Shown here one piece after another: positions 34,641 through 46,620 of a DNA stretch of 64,000 nucleotides (positions are counted from its first letter, which is position 1; every line of letters starts with the position of its first letter). A model generated the notes under the pieces. That model made no database searches. It was not told the origin of the DNA and saw nothing but the letters and a program-made list of their open reading frames with translations. The translations under genes were made by a program, and so were the position numbers. The stretch is from Sabellastarte sp. h YS-2021 (lineage: Eukaryota > Annelida > Polychaeta > Sabellida > Sabellidae), in NCBI GenBank assembly GCA_964017235.1, contig OZ024929.1, positions 64,141,603 to 64,205,602 on the forward strand, given 5' to 3'.

Positions 34641-35035
34641 TAAAGTTTGTTCTAAAATCTTTACTATTTTCTGTAACCTAAAATATTGCAGCTAGCTTCA
34701 TCAGATTTGCACAAAATGTAAATGGACAGGAAAGCTTGTCTCAGAGTAATTGTGTTCTTGTTTTGGCAACAAAATGGCCGCCATATCACATCGTTAATAC
34801 CAAATAGGAGGGTGATCATGTCAAAAAGGCCTTATATTTCCCTTATAATTGTTTCTAGGGCTTCAAAATATGAAAACTACTTGTAAGAAATCATGGCCTG
34901 TGAATCTTTTGTAGAACATCTTGTGGATCCTCTATACTTCTTACAACGGACGTTGTTCCTAAGATTTTCCCAAATGTCAATGTCATTGGCCATTTACCTG
35001 TAGCTGCAGGCTGGGGTTCTTACCTGCCGAGGCTG
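34641..35035. other. Non-coding spacer with family B tail similarity
   Basis: 'aaaatggccgcca', 'atttccctta.aattg.t.ctagggctt' and 'gaaatcatgg' echo the ~145-bp units at 56700-57600. No gene. Confidence 0.4.
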
Positions 35036-35590
35036 GCTATTTTTCACATATTTTGCCCTGTAAGTTGCAAATGTTAAGTCTGAGAAGTCTCAATCTGTAT
35101 TAGATATAAATTCTATATGTAATCTTTGTTTTTGACAAATTTTGAAGTCTGAAACTTTAATTTTAAGGTCACATTGACTTCTCTAAAAGACCAACAGAAA
35201 CCCAGTATTTGGACTTTTTGCCACTTTTAAGCCTTGTGTTTATCAAACTATGTGACTGATAGAGCTGAAATTTCATCTGGGAATATATTATTATGTTCAT
35301 TTTACATGTGCCAAAAATCAAGGCTTTAAGTAGACATTTAATCTGTGTATGAGGACCATAGACACCCTCCCAAGTTTCCTTTTTAAACATTTTTCGTATA
35401 TTTTTCGCTGTAATTTGGAAATGGTAAGTGTGACAAGTTTCAAACTGTATTAAGTATAGTTTCAATATGTTGTCAAACTGGGTACACATATTAAAGTAGG
35501 TAAAAGGGACATTGGCTCAGTTAATTTTAACACAGGTCCTGCAGTTATGAACTGATTTCAGTTGATAATCACACATCTATAAATCCCAAT
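35036..35590 (+). repeat. Internal fragment of a family C element
   Basis: One and a half ~350-bp C units ('taagtctgagaagt', 'tgactgatagagctgaaat') are followed by the tail-type 'gttatgaactgatttcagttgataatcac'. It stands immediately upstream of C3, so two C copies lie head to tail. Confidence 0.7.
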
Positions 35591-35637
35591 TTTATGCACA
35601 TCATACAACAATGTCTTTGGAGTTCCATTCTTGTGGC

Positions 35638-37395
35638 TTTGGATTCAGGTCCGTCGCGCCGCCGCCGCCACCGCCGTAGAAATTTCCTTGTGGACGCGAT
35701 AACTCAAAAACGGATTAATATTTTTTTTTCAAACTTGGTACACATGTTAAGGATGCCCAAAGGAAGATCCCTATTTTAAGGTGACCTTAAACTCCCAATA
35801 ATAAAGAACTTATGGCCACCTTAAGGTCAGAAATTGCACTTTTGGCCACTTAGAGCCCTCTAGGTCACAAACTATGAGGCTTATCTGCCTCAAATTTTAC
35901 CTGAGAACACATTAATATATTCTTAGTACATGTGCCGAAAATCAAGACTTTAAGTTGAGGAGAAAATTGTCTTTGAGGCCCATAAAGACCCCACTTAGGA
36001 CTTTTTTCCTATATTTTTAACTTATTTTGCCCTATAATTTGGAAGTGGTAATTCTGATGAGTCTCAAACTGCACTAGATGTAACTCTTATATGTAATCCT
36101 TGTCTGTGAAAAATTTAAAGGCTGTAGGTTTACCTGTTAGGCCGACTTAAGATCTCAAAATTGCCCACAGAGACCCAATTTATGGACTTTTTGCCATCTT
36201 CAAGCACTGTAGCTTTCAAACTATGTCTCTCATCTAAGTGAAATATCATCTAAGAATATATCAATATGTTTTTCGTGTATGTACTCCAAAATTTAGGCCT
36301 TTAATAGACATTTAACCCATGTATGAGGACCATAAACACCCACCCGAGTGACCCTTTTAAGACATTTTTCACATATTTTGCTCTGTAACTTGGAAATGGT
36401 AAGTCTGAGAAGTTTCAAACTGTATTAGATATATATTCTATGTGTAATGTTAGTATGTAACAGATTTTAAGTCTGAAGCTTTAATTTGAAGGTCAAATTG
36501 AGGTCTCTGACGGGCTCCCAAAGACCCAATATATGGACTTTTTACCACCTTTAAGCCCTGTGACTGTTAAACTATGTTATTGATGGAGCTGAAATCTCAT
36601 CTGGGAATGCATTATTATGTCCTTTTTACATGTGCCGAAAATCAAGGCTTTAAGTAGACATTTAACCTGTGTTTGAGGACCATAAATCCCCACCCGAGTG
36701 ACCCTTTTTAGACATTTTTCACATATTTTGCCCTGTAACTTGGAAATGGTAAGTCTGAGAAGTTTCAAACTGTATTAGATACATATTCTATGTGTAATCT
36801 TAGTATGTGACAAATTTTAAGTCTGAAGCTTTAATTTGAAGGCCACATTGAGGTCTCTAAAAGGCCCCATAGAGACCCAATACTTGGACTTTTTGCCAGT
36901 TTTAAGGCCCATGACTGTTAAACTATGTGACTGATAGAGCTGAAATCTCATCTGGGAATACATTATTATGTTCTTTTTACATGTGCCAAAAATCAAGGCT
37001 TCAAGTAGACATTTAAACTGTGTATGAGGACCATTAACACCCACCCGAGTGACCGTTTTAAGACATTTTTCATATATTTTGCTCTGTAACTTGGAAATGG
37101 TGAGTCTGAGAAGTTTCAAACTTTATTATTAGATACATATTCTATGTGTAGTCTTAGTATGTAGCAGATTTTAAGTCTGATGCTTTAATTTGAAGGCCAC
37201 ATCGAGATCTCTAAAAGGCCCACAGAGACCCAATATTTGGACTTTTTGCCACCTTTAAGCCCTGTGACTGTTAAACTATGTGATTGATTGAGCTGAAATC
37301 CCATCTGGGAATGCATTATTATGTCCTTTTCACATGTGCCGAAAATCAAGGCTTTTAGTAGACATTTAACCTGTGTATGAGGGCCATAGACACTT
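35638..37395 (+). mobile_element. Family C element C3, left part
   Basis: It enters at 'ttggattcaggtccgtcg', just inside the family head; the terminal hairpin is missing. (GCC)n at ~35656, then five ~350-bp units. It breaks at 37395 where the LINE is inserted. It continues at 50700-50718 and 60743-62364. Confidence 0.8.
37383..37395. repeat. LINE target-site duplication, 3' side copy
   Basis: GCCATAGACACTT, identical to 50687-50699. It directly abuts the T run (A tail on the minus strand) of the LINE. Confidence 0.85.
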
Positions 37396-37558
37396 TTTTT
37401 TATTAAACAAAACAAAAACAAAGCATACAAGTACAATCATAATAATGTTTAAATGATTATGAAATCATTAGGATTTAGGATACTATTTAGGTACTGAATT
37501 AAGCAATCAGACATTACCTTATTTATACAGATATTGAGTTATTTTTACATTTTGAGAG

Positions 37559-38341
37559 TTAATTTATTCCTGGATCATTCAATAAAAACTCGCTGAACAC
37601 AGACCACGACACTTGAAATTTATCATATGTATTGTTTATTTTTGCAAAGTATTCTTGTTCAGTGTAGATATTTCTGATATAGTTTTGAAGCACATTTAAT
37701 GGTTTTGAATTTCGTGAACATTTCCAAATAAATTTTTTTCCTGCTAAAAGAGTTAAATTTTTGGGGAACATATCTAACTCATTTTCTAAAACACCAAACA
37801 AAAGAATGATTGGTGTTAAATTAATATAAATACCAAGTGATTGAAGCCATTGTCTAACATTTCTCCAGAAGTCAATAACAACAGGACAAGCAGCAAATAA
37901 GTGATAAATTGTTTCAGCAGATGTCTGACAGAAAGCACAGAAAGCACAACTGTTTATGTTAATCTTTTGTAAGTAAGCTCTAGTACCTAGAATTCTATGA
38001 CTAATACGAAATTGAAGCCAAATTAGGTCATTTCGACATATAGTTTTGAAACAATTTTTAAAGATTTTATTCCAGGTGTCATCATTTATAGTAGTGTTTA
38101 AGACATTATTCCATTTATTTCGTAATGATAAATTTTTATATTGATCATTAAGAGTTTTGTAAAAGTATTTTGAACCTTTTACCCGACTCAGTAGTACTTT
38201 TAAGTATGATGGCAGTACAGGTCTGCTGCAAGTATACTGCTTTATACTGAATTTGAGCAAATAATCTTTTAAGCATCTTTGAACTCTTAAATGTTCAAGA
38301 AAGTTAATTTTGAGACCAAATATCTGTCTTAATTCAAACAT
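37559..38341 (-). pseudogene. LINE ORF2, C-terminal domain
   Basis: The 260-residue reading carries the typical end of L1-like ORF2: FRISHRILGTRAYLQKINI and then a Cys/His motif (CAFCAFCQTSAETIYHLFAA followed by Cys), and W/F-rich segments (FWRNVRQWL). Coding probably extends upstream of its first Met: the same frame reads PLDILKPDGSSLSMFELRQI up to ~38410, where a frameshift separates it from the RT frame. It ends at TAA 37559-37561, shortly before the A tail. Confidence 0.85.
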
Positions 38342-38385
38342 ACTTAAAGAACTGCCATCAGGTTTAAGTATATCTAGTGGAGTAT

Positions 38386-39906
38386 TTATTCCAACTCTAC
38401 ACCAATGTGGATAAAAAGAAGTTCAGTAGAAATGTGAAAATTGTACCACAACGGCACAGTTAATGTTTCAGAATGACAAACAGGTAGTCGAGTCAAAAAG
38501 GTATACCATGCATTAAATACTTCTTTCCAAAAAATATTGGCCGTTCGTTCTGATAAATATTTTGACCACAAAGGACCAAAATTATATAATCTCTCCACAT
38601 TTGTTGTAGATGCCAAGAGTTTTACCCATGGAGATTCAGAAGTAAACAAGCGTTTTATCCAAACTAGTTTTTGAGACATAATGTAATTTTCTATGTTTAT
38701 CATCTGGAGACCTCCCTCAATGTAGTTGTTAGTTATTTGCCTCTTACTTATTTTATGTGGTTTGTCATCCCAGATAAAGGAGTACATTAGTTGGTTTAAC
38801 TGAGAAATGAATTGTTTGCTTGGAGATGAAATTGAAGAAAGTAAATTATTTAGACTACTAATTACAAAAGTCTTGACAATGCTTATTTTCCCAATTGGAG
38901 TCAAGTTCCTCCTTCTCCATTTACTTAAAATTTTTGCGATATCATTCAACAGAGTTGTGTAGTTAATCGAAGGGATATCATCAATATCCACTGAAAAATT
39001 TAGTCCAAGCAACTTAAATTTGGTTGTGCCCCAATCTAGTTGCTGTTTAATTTCAAACTTATCTCTTGAATGTTTTTTCCTACCAAGCCATATTATTTTG
39101 GTCTTTTCAGTATTTGCTTTTAGCCCGGATAATGATCCAAATATTTCTAACGTGTTTAATGCTGCAACTAGAGAATCCTTGCTCCCATCTAAGAACAAAG
39201 TAGTATCATCGGCAAACTGTGTCATTTTGAAGTTTATATTATTAAGAGAAATACCTTTAATATATATGTTATTGTCTACCATACAAAATAAAACTTGGGC
39301 ACAAAGCAAAAACAAGTAAGATGATATGGGATCACCTTGTCTGCAACCCCGTTCTATATTAAAGGTGTGTGATAAAAAGCCTGATTGAAGTACTGAAGCT
39401 TTAATATCATTATTGAAAATGGTTATCCACTTACAGAAGCTCTTGTCAAATTTCAGTAATTTCAGCAGTTTATACAGGAAGACCCATGAGACAGAATCAA
39501 AAGCTTTCCAAAAGTCGATTAGCATTAATTGTCCTGGTAGGTTGTTTTGATCAAGATACTGCATAATGTCATACACGAGACGTGTACTATCCCCAATAAA
39601 ACGTCCTTCTAGAAATCCAGTTTGGGCTTTGGAAACTAATTTGGGTAGAACAGATTTCAGTCTGTTTGCTATTGCAGCTGAGGCCATTTTATATACAACT
39701 GATAATAAAGAAACTGGACGCCAATTCTTAAGAAATTCCCTTGGTTTGTCACCTTTTGGTAGGCAACTTATTATGCAAGTTCTCATTGAGATTGACATCT
39801 TACCAGATGTATATGCAAAATTGAGAGCCCTCAACACAAAATATTTCAGTTTACCCCAAAATACCTTGAAAAACTCAGCAGGGAAGCCATCAACTCCTGG
39901 ACATTT
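38386..39906 (-). pseudogene. LINE ORF2, reverse transcriptase domain
   Basis: It starts at the H4 junction with CPGVDGFPAEFFKVFWGKL (RT motif 0). Then come FLKNWRPVSLLSVVYKMASA (motif 1-2), QTGFLEGRFIGDSTRLVYDI, LIDFWKAFDSVSW (motif A; Trp replaces the usual Glu next to Phe), RGCRQGDPISSYLFLL (motif B), MTQFADDTTLFLDGS (motif C, FADD), and SGLKANTEKTKIIWLG (motif D/E). This is L1/Tx1-clade architecture. It ends in a frameshift near 38415. Confidence 0.92.
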
Positions 39907-40299
39907 ATTAAGCGTCCCGCAAGGGACGCTTGTTTGTGTATGGGAGAGCTTCAGGCTCCGCCGGCTCCGCCGGCTCCGCATTTTGTTTTCCTTATAACTC
40001 TGTAACCGTTAGGCGGATTCTTTTCAAATTTGGCAGGTTTAGGCAGTAGCCCTGGGGAATTTTTTTGAATATGCTGCAGTGACATTTCAACCAATCAGAG
40101 AGGTCACATGACCAAAAATGTCTTTTTTTCGATGGGGAAGCTTGTCCGGATGATAACTTGAAAGGAATTTTATCAATTCACCTGAAACTTGGCAAATACA
40201 TTCATTCTATTAAAATCTGGAAATCATTAGATTTTGGCATTGATTGGTCAAGAAATGGCCGAGTAATTAATGATTAATTAATCATTACGAATTTTCCAA

Positions 40300-41580
40300 A
40301 TAAGGAAAACACAAAAATGCTTATATCTCGAAAACCGTGCTAGATAGAGCGATTTCGACGAAATTTTTGACCCCCAGGGTATTTCTGCGGAGTAGTTTTC
40401 CCAATTTTCAAAAAATTTTTGTCTCGCCCAAAATGGCGGCCATTTTGAATTTTCGAAATTTTCGCAAAAATTGCAAAACACAAAAATGCTTATATCTCAA
40501 AAACCGTGCTAGATAGAGCAATTTCGACAAAATTTTTGAGCCATAGGATATCTCTGCGGAGTACTTTTCCCAATTTTCAAAAAAATTTTGTCTCGCCAAA
40601 AATGGCGGCCATTTTGAATTTTCGAAATTTTCGCAAAAATTGCAAAACATAAAAATGCTTATATCTCGAAAACCGTGCTAGATAGAGCAATTTCGACAAA
40701 ATTTTTGAGCCATAGGATATCTCTGCGGAGTACTTTTCCCAATTTTCAAAAAAATTTTGTCTCGCCAAAAATGGCGGCCATTTTGAATTTTCGAAATTTT
40801 CGCAAAAATTGCAAAACATAAAAATGCTTATATCTCGAAAACCGTGCTAGATAGAGCGATTTCAACGAAATTTTTGACCCACAGGGTATCTCTGCAGAGT
40901 AGTTATCCCAATTTTGAAAAAAATTTTATCTCGCCAAAAATGGCGGCCATTTTGAATTTTTCGCAAAAATTGCAAAACATAAAAATGCTTATATCTCGAA
41001 AACCGTGCTAGATAGAGCAATTTCGACAAAATTTTTGAGCCATAGGATATCTCTGCGGAGTACTTTTCCCAATTTTCAAAAAAATTTTGTCTCGCCAAAA
41101 ATGGCGGCCATTTTGAATTTTCGAAATTTTCGCAAAAATTGCAAAACATAAAAATGCTTATATCTCGGAAACCCTGCTAGATAGAGCGATTTCGACGAAA
41201 TTTTTGATCCACAGGGTATATCTGCAGAGTAGCCATGCCAATTTTCAAAAAAATTTTGTCTCGTCAAAAATGGCGGCCATTTTGAATTTTCGAATTTTTC
41301 GCAAAAATTGCAAAACATAAAAATGCTTATATCTCAAAAACCCTGCTAGATAGAGCGATTTCGACGAAATTTTTGACCCGCAGGGTATCTCTGCAGAGTA
41401 GCCATGCCAATTTTCAAAAAAAATTTCTCTTGCCAAAAATGGCGGCCATTTTGAATTTTCGAATTTTTGCGCAAAAATTGCAAAACACAAAAATGCTAAT
41501 ATTTCGAAAACCGTGCTACGTAGAGCGATTTCGACGAAATTTTTTATCTTCAGGGTATCTCTGCAGAGCAGCTATCCCAA
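40300..41580. repeat. 169-bp tandem array in H4
   Basis: About 7.5 units with near-constant 169-bp spacing, one with a 14-base deletion near 40955. Each has 'cttatatctcgaaaaccgtg', 'ctagatagagcgatttcgac', 'cagggtatctctgcagagta' and the near-palindrome AAAATGGCGGCCATTTTG. One more degenerate unit or two lie at 45450-45830, on the far side of the 133-bp array. Confidence 0.92.
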
Positions 41581-41581
41581 A

Positions 41582-44500
41582 GAGCTTTCACTTGGTGAAG
41601 TTTCAGACCCATAGCTAATTGCTCACCTACTCAAAAAGAGTAAATGCGAATTATCTCTAAAAGTATTGCAGATAGCCAATTTTTCTCAAATAACTCATTC
41701 ACCTACTTTTGGGAGAGCTTTCACATGGTGAAGTTTCAGACCCATAGCTAATTATTTACCTACTCAAAATGAGTAAATGCTAATTATCTGTAAAAGTATT
41801 GCGGATACCCAATTTTTCTCAAATAACTCATTCATCTACTTGTGGGAGAGCTTTCACATGGTGAAGTTTCAGACCCATAGCTAATTACTCACCTACTCAA
41901 AATGAGTAAATGCGAATTATCTCTAAAAGTATTGCAGATAGCCAATTTTTCTCAAATAACTCATTCACCTACTTTTGGGAGAGCTTTCACTTGGTGAAGT
42001 TTCAGACCCATAGCTAATTACTCACCTACTCAAAATGAGTAAATGCGAATTATCTCTAAAAGTATTGCAGATAGCCAATTTTTCTCAAATAACTCATTCA
42101 CCTACTTTTGGGAGAGCTTTCACAAATGTGAAGTTTTAGACCCATAGCTAATTACTCACCTACTCAAAATGAGTAAATGCGAATTATCTCTAAAAATATT
42201 GCAGATAGCCAATTTTTGTCAAATTAATCATTCACCTACTTTTGGGAGAGCTTTCACTTGGTGAAGTTTCAGACCCATAGCTAATTACTCACCTACTCAA
42301 AATGAGTAAATGCGAATTATCTCTAAAAGTATTGCAGATAGCCAATTTTTCTCAAATAACTCATTCACCTACTTTTGGGAGAGCTTTCACATGGTGAAGT
42401 TTCAGACCCATAGCTAATTACTCACCTACTCAAAATGAGTAAATGCGAATTATCTCTAAAAGTATTGCAGATAGCCAATTTTTCTCAAATAACTCATTCA
42501 CCTACTTTTGGGAGAGCTTTCACTCTGTGAAGTTTCAGACCCATAGCTAATTACTCACCTACTCAAAATGAGTAAATGCGAATTATCTCTAAAAGTATTG
42601 CAGATAGCCAATTTTTCTCAAATTAATCATTCACCTACTTTTGGGAGAGCTTTCACTTGGTGAAGTTTCAGACCCATAGCTAATTACTCACCTACTCAAA
42701 ATGAGTAAATTCGAATTATCTGTAAAAGTATTGCAGATAGCCAATTTTTCTCAAATAACTCATTCACCTACTTTTGGGAGAGCTTTCACTTGGTGAAGTT
42801 TCAGACCCATAGCTAATTACTCACCTACTCAAAATGAGTAAATGCGAATTATCTCTAAAAGTATTGCAGATAGCCAATTTTTCTCAAATTAATCATTCAC
42901 CTACTTTTGGGAGAGCTTTCACTTGGTGAAGTTTCAGACCCATAGCTAATTACTCGTCTACTCAAAATGAGTAAATGCGAATTATCTCTAAAAGTATTGC
43001 AGATAGCCAATTTTTCTCAAATAACTCATTCACCTACTTTTGGGAGAGCTTTCACTTGGTGAAGTTTCAGACCCATAGCTAATTATTCACCTACTCAAAA
43101 TGAGTAAATGTGAATTATCTCTAAAAGTATTGCAGATAGCCAATTTTTCTCAAATAACTCATTCACCTACTTTTGGGAGAGCTTTCACTCTGTGAAGTTT
43201 CAGACCCATAGCTATTTATTCACCTACTCAAAATAAGTAAATGCTAATTATCTGTAAAAGTATTGCGGATACCCAATTTTTCTCAAATACTCATTCATCT
43301 ACTTGTGGGAGAGCTTTCACATGGTGAAGTTTCAGACCCATAGCTAATTACTCACCTACTCAAAATGAGTAAATGCGAATTATCTCTAAAAGTATTGCAG
43401 ATAGCCAATTTTTCTCAAATAACTCATTCACCTACTTTTGGGAGAGCTTTCACTCTGTGAAGTTTCAGACCCATAGCTAATTACTCACCTACTCAAAATG
43501 AGTAAATGCGAATTATCTCTAAAAGTATTGCAGATAGCCAATTTTTCTCAAATTAATCATTCACCTACTTTTGGGAGAGCTTTCACTTGGTGAAGTTTCA
43601 GACCCATAGCTAATTACTCACCTACTCAAAATGAGTAAATGCGAATTATCTGTAAAAGTATTGCAGATAGCCAATTTTTCTCAAATAACTCATTCACCTA
43701 CTTTTGGGAGAGCTTTCACTTGGTGAAGTTTCAGACCCATAGCTAATTACTCACCTACTCAAAATGAGTAAATGCGAATTATCTCTAAAAGTATTGCAGA
43801 TAGCCAATTTTTCTCAAATTAATCATTCACCTACTTTTGGGAGAGCTTTCACTTGGTGAAGTTTCAGACCCATAGCTAATTACTCGTCTACTCCAAATGA
43901 GTAAATGCGAATTATCTCTAAAAGTATTGCAGATAGCCAATTTTTCTCAAATAACTCATTCACCTACTTTTGGGAGAGCTTTCACTCTGTGAAGTTTCAG
44001 ACCCATAGCTATTTATTCACCTACTCAAAATGAGTAAATGCTAATTATCTGTAAAAGTATTGCGGATACCCAATTTTTATCAAATACTCATTCATCTACT
44101 TGTGGGAGAGCTTTCACATGGTGAAGTTTCAGACCCATAGCTAATTACTCACCTACTCAAAATGAGTAAATGCGAATTATCTCTAAAAGTATTGCAGATA
44201 GCCAATTTTTCTCAAATAACTCATTCACCTACTTTTGGGAGAGCTTTCACTCTGTGAAGTTTCAGACCCATAGCTAATTACTCACCTACTCAAAATGAGT
44301 AAATGCGAATTATCTCTAAAAGTATTGCAGATAGCCAATTTTTCTCAAATTAATCATTCACCTACTTTTGGGAGAGCTTTCACTTGGTGAAGTTTCAGAC
44401 CCATAGCTAATTACTCACCTACTCAAAATGAGTAAATGCGAATTATCTGTAAAAGTATTGCAGATAGCCAATTTTTCTCAAATAACTCATTCACCTACTT

Positions 44501-45440
44501 TTGGGAGAGCTTTCACTCTGTGAAGTTTCAGACCCATAGCTAATTACTCACCTACTCAAAATGAGTAAATGCGAATTATCTCTAAAAGTATTGCAGATAG
44601 CCAATTTTTCTCAAATTAATCATTCACCTACTTTTGGGAGAGCTTTCACTTGGTGAAGTTTCAGACCCATAGCTAATTACTCACCTACTCAAAATGAGTA
44701 AATGCGAATTATCTGTAAAAGTATTGCAGATAGCCAATTTTTCTCAAATAACTCATTCACCTACTTTTGGGAGAGCTTTCACTTGGTGAAGTTTCAGACC
44801 CATAGCTAATTACTCACCTACTCAAAATGAGTAAATGCGAATTATCTCTAAAAGTATTGCAGATAGCCAATTTTTCTCAAATAACTCATTCACCTACTTT
44901 TGGGAGAGCTTTCACTTGGTGAAGTTTCAGACCCATAGCTAATTATTCACCTACTCAAAATGAGTAAATGTGAATTATCTCTAAAAGTATTGCAGATAGC
45001 CAATTTTTCTCAAATAACTCATTCACCTACTTTTGGGAGAGCTTTCACTCTGTGAAGTTTCAGACCCATAGCTATTTATTCACCTACTCAAAATGAGTAA
45101 ATGCTAATTATCTGTAAAAGTATTGCGGATACCCAATTTTTATCAAATACTCATTCATCTACTTGTGGGAGAGCTTTCACAAATGTGAAGTTTCAGACCC
45201 ATAGCTAATTACTCACCTACTCAAAATGAGTAAATGCGAATTATCTCTAAAAGTATTGCAGATAGCCAATTTTTCTCAAATAACTCATTCACCTACTTTT
45301 GGGAGAGCTTTCACTTGGTGAAGTTTCAGACCCATAGATAATTATTCACCTACTCAAAATGAGTAAATGTGAATTATCTCTTAATAGTATTGCAGATAGC
45401 CAATTTTTCTCAAATAACTCATTCACCTACTTTTGGAAGA
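41582..45440. repeat. 133-bp tandem array in H4, ~29 units
   Basis: The unit includes 'gagctttcacttggtgaagt', 'ttcagacccatagctaatta', 'ctcacctactcaaaatgagt', 'aaatgcgaattatctctaaa', 'agtattgcagatagccaatt' and 'tttctcaaataactcattca'. Successive starts at 41582, 41715, 41848 and 41981 give 133 bp. Variants at fixed places (TTGGTG, ATGGTG or TCTGTG; AACTCATTC or TTAATCATTC; GCAGATAGCC or GCGGATACCC) recur in order. Confidence 0.95.
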
Positions 45441-45953
45441 CCTTTCACACACGAAAATGAAAAATTGTGAATATCTCGGAAAAGCTATTTCTTCTGCTTT
45501 AATGCTCGGCGGGAGATACACACCACGGCAGTGGTCTTGACAAAAATGTTTGTCTCCCCAAAAATGGTGGCCATTTTGAATTTTCAAAGTTTTTGCAAAA
45601 CACAAAAATGCTTATATCTCGAAAACCGTGCTATATGGAGCGAACTCAACAAAATTTTGGGCCTGCTGGGTATCTCTGCAGAGTAGCCATGCCAATTTTC
45701 AAAATATTTTTGTCTCGCCAAATATAGCGGACATTTTTTATTTTTTTATTTTTTGCAAAACACAAAAATGCTTGTATCTTGAAAACCGTGCTAGATAGAG
45801 CAGACTGCGCTGACTTTGGTTGCCACAACAGTATAAGGCTAGAAACGAAGCATTTTCTTAATACTTTAGCACTCACCTTTATATCCTTTTCGGGACGCTT
45901 TGTTTTTGCTATGCAAAAACATTATCTTTTTTTTTGCGAGCGATCCTCTAGTT

Positions 45954-46620
45954 ATTTTTCATTTTAAGTAAGACCTGGCTAAGTTCTTCAAGTTTTAATT
46001 CCCCTTCTAATGAGGCTGATTCCAAATGGTTTAACTTTCTAAAATTAGCTTTCACAATTATAGATTCCAAGCCGTCAGAATCTAGAGATACATTGTTTTG
46101 TGCTGAAAATAGTTTACTGTAAAAATGTTGTACTTCTTTCAAAATATCTTTTTGGTCTGTTATTTTTTTGCCAGAATCAAGTTGAACACACCCAATGGTT
46201 TTTTCAGTGTAGTTATACTTCTCAAGAGAGCAAAAATATTTAGACGGCCTTTCTCCCTCATTTAACCATTGTGCCCTTGACCTAATGACAGTTCCCTGAA
46301 TAGCAATATCCCTAATTTTTTCTAGTTCTTTCTTTTTATCCTCAAGTGTGTCTGAATCCTGTGGACATTGATTGGCCTCTAGGAAGGCTATTTCATTTAC
46401 TAGCTTATTTTCTAACTCGCAGGTTTGCCTTTTCTGGAAGGAGGCAAATTTAATACTTTCACCTCGAATTCGAAGCAATAGCATTTCTAAAAATTCTCCA
46501 TCAGTTATGGTAAAGTTAACCAAATTATCAGGTATATTTAATAAGTAATCCAAAGCGTAGACTGGAATAGCATATTTTTGTTTTTCCTCTTGTATTATAG
46601 AATTCACTAGTTCAAGGTAG
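45954..46620 (-). pseudogene. LINE ORF2, linker between endonuclease and RT
   Basis: KSYLELVNSIIQEEKQKYA begins the frame; then LLRIRGESIKFASFQKRQ, RAQWLNEGERPSKYFCSLEK (a hallmark L1-like block before RT), DQKDILKEVQHFYSKLFSAQ and LKLEELSQVLLKMKN. It ends at the H4 junction. A one-base slip at ~46620 separates it from the endonuclease frame. Confidence 0.88.

Larger units (their letters stand above)
39907..45953 (+). mobile_element. Family H element H4 inserted in LINE ORF2
   Basis: It starts ATTAAGCGTCCCGCAAGGGA (perfect 9-bp stem AAGCGTCCC/GGGACGCTT) and has a head matching H1. Two arrays (169-bp and 133-bp units) follow, then GGGACGCTTTGTTTTTGC, GCAAAAAC, and GCGAGCGATCCTCTAGTT at 45953. 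Removing 39907-45953 leaves the ORF2 frame continuous at the KMKN/KCPG position expected in L1-like proteins. The flanks can also be read as a 5-bp TTATT duplication, with the ends shifted inward. It has no coding capacity, so it is non-autonomous. Confidence 0.8.

Noticed and set aside
39020-39997. Plus-strand ORFs of 99 and 143 residues
   Set aside because: They are antisense shadows of the LINE reverse transcriptase, and the second runs into the H4 head.
40278-41490. Series of ~80-residue minus-strand ORFs with a repeated FCNFCENFENSKWPPF-type sequence
   Set aside because: Each is the reading of one 169-bp minisatellite unit (169 has remainder 1 on division by 3, so the frame rotates and stops appear). 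It is an artefact of the array, not a protein family.
41582-45440. CRISPR-like regular repeat
   Set aside because: The whole 133-bp unit is repeated with no unique spacers, and the DNA is eukaryotic; it is a satellite array.
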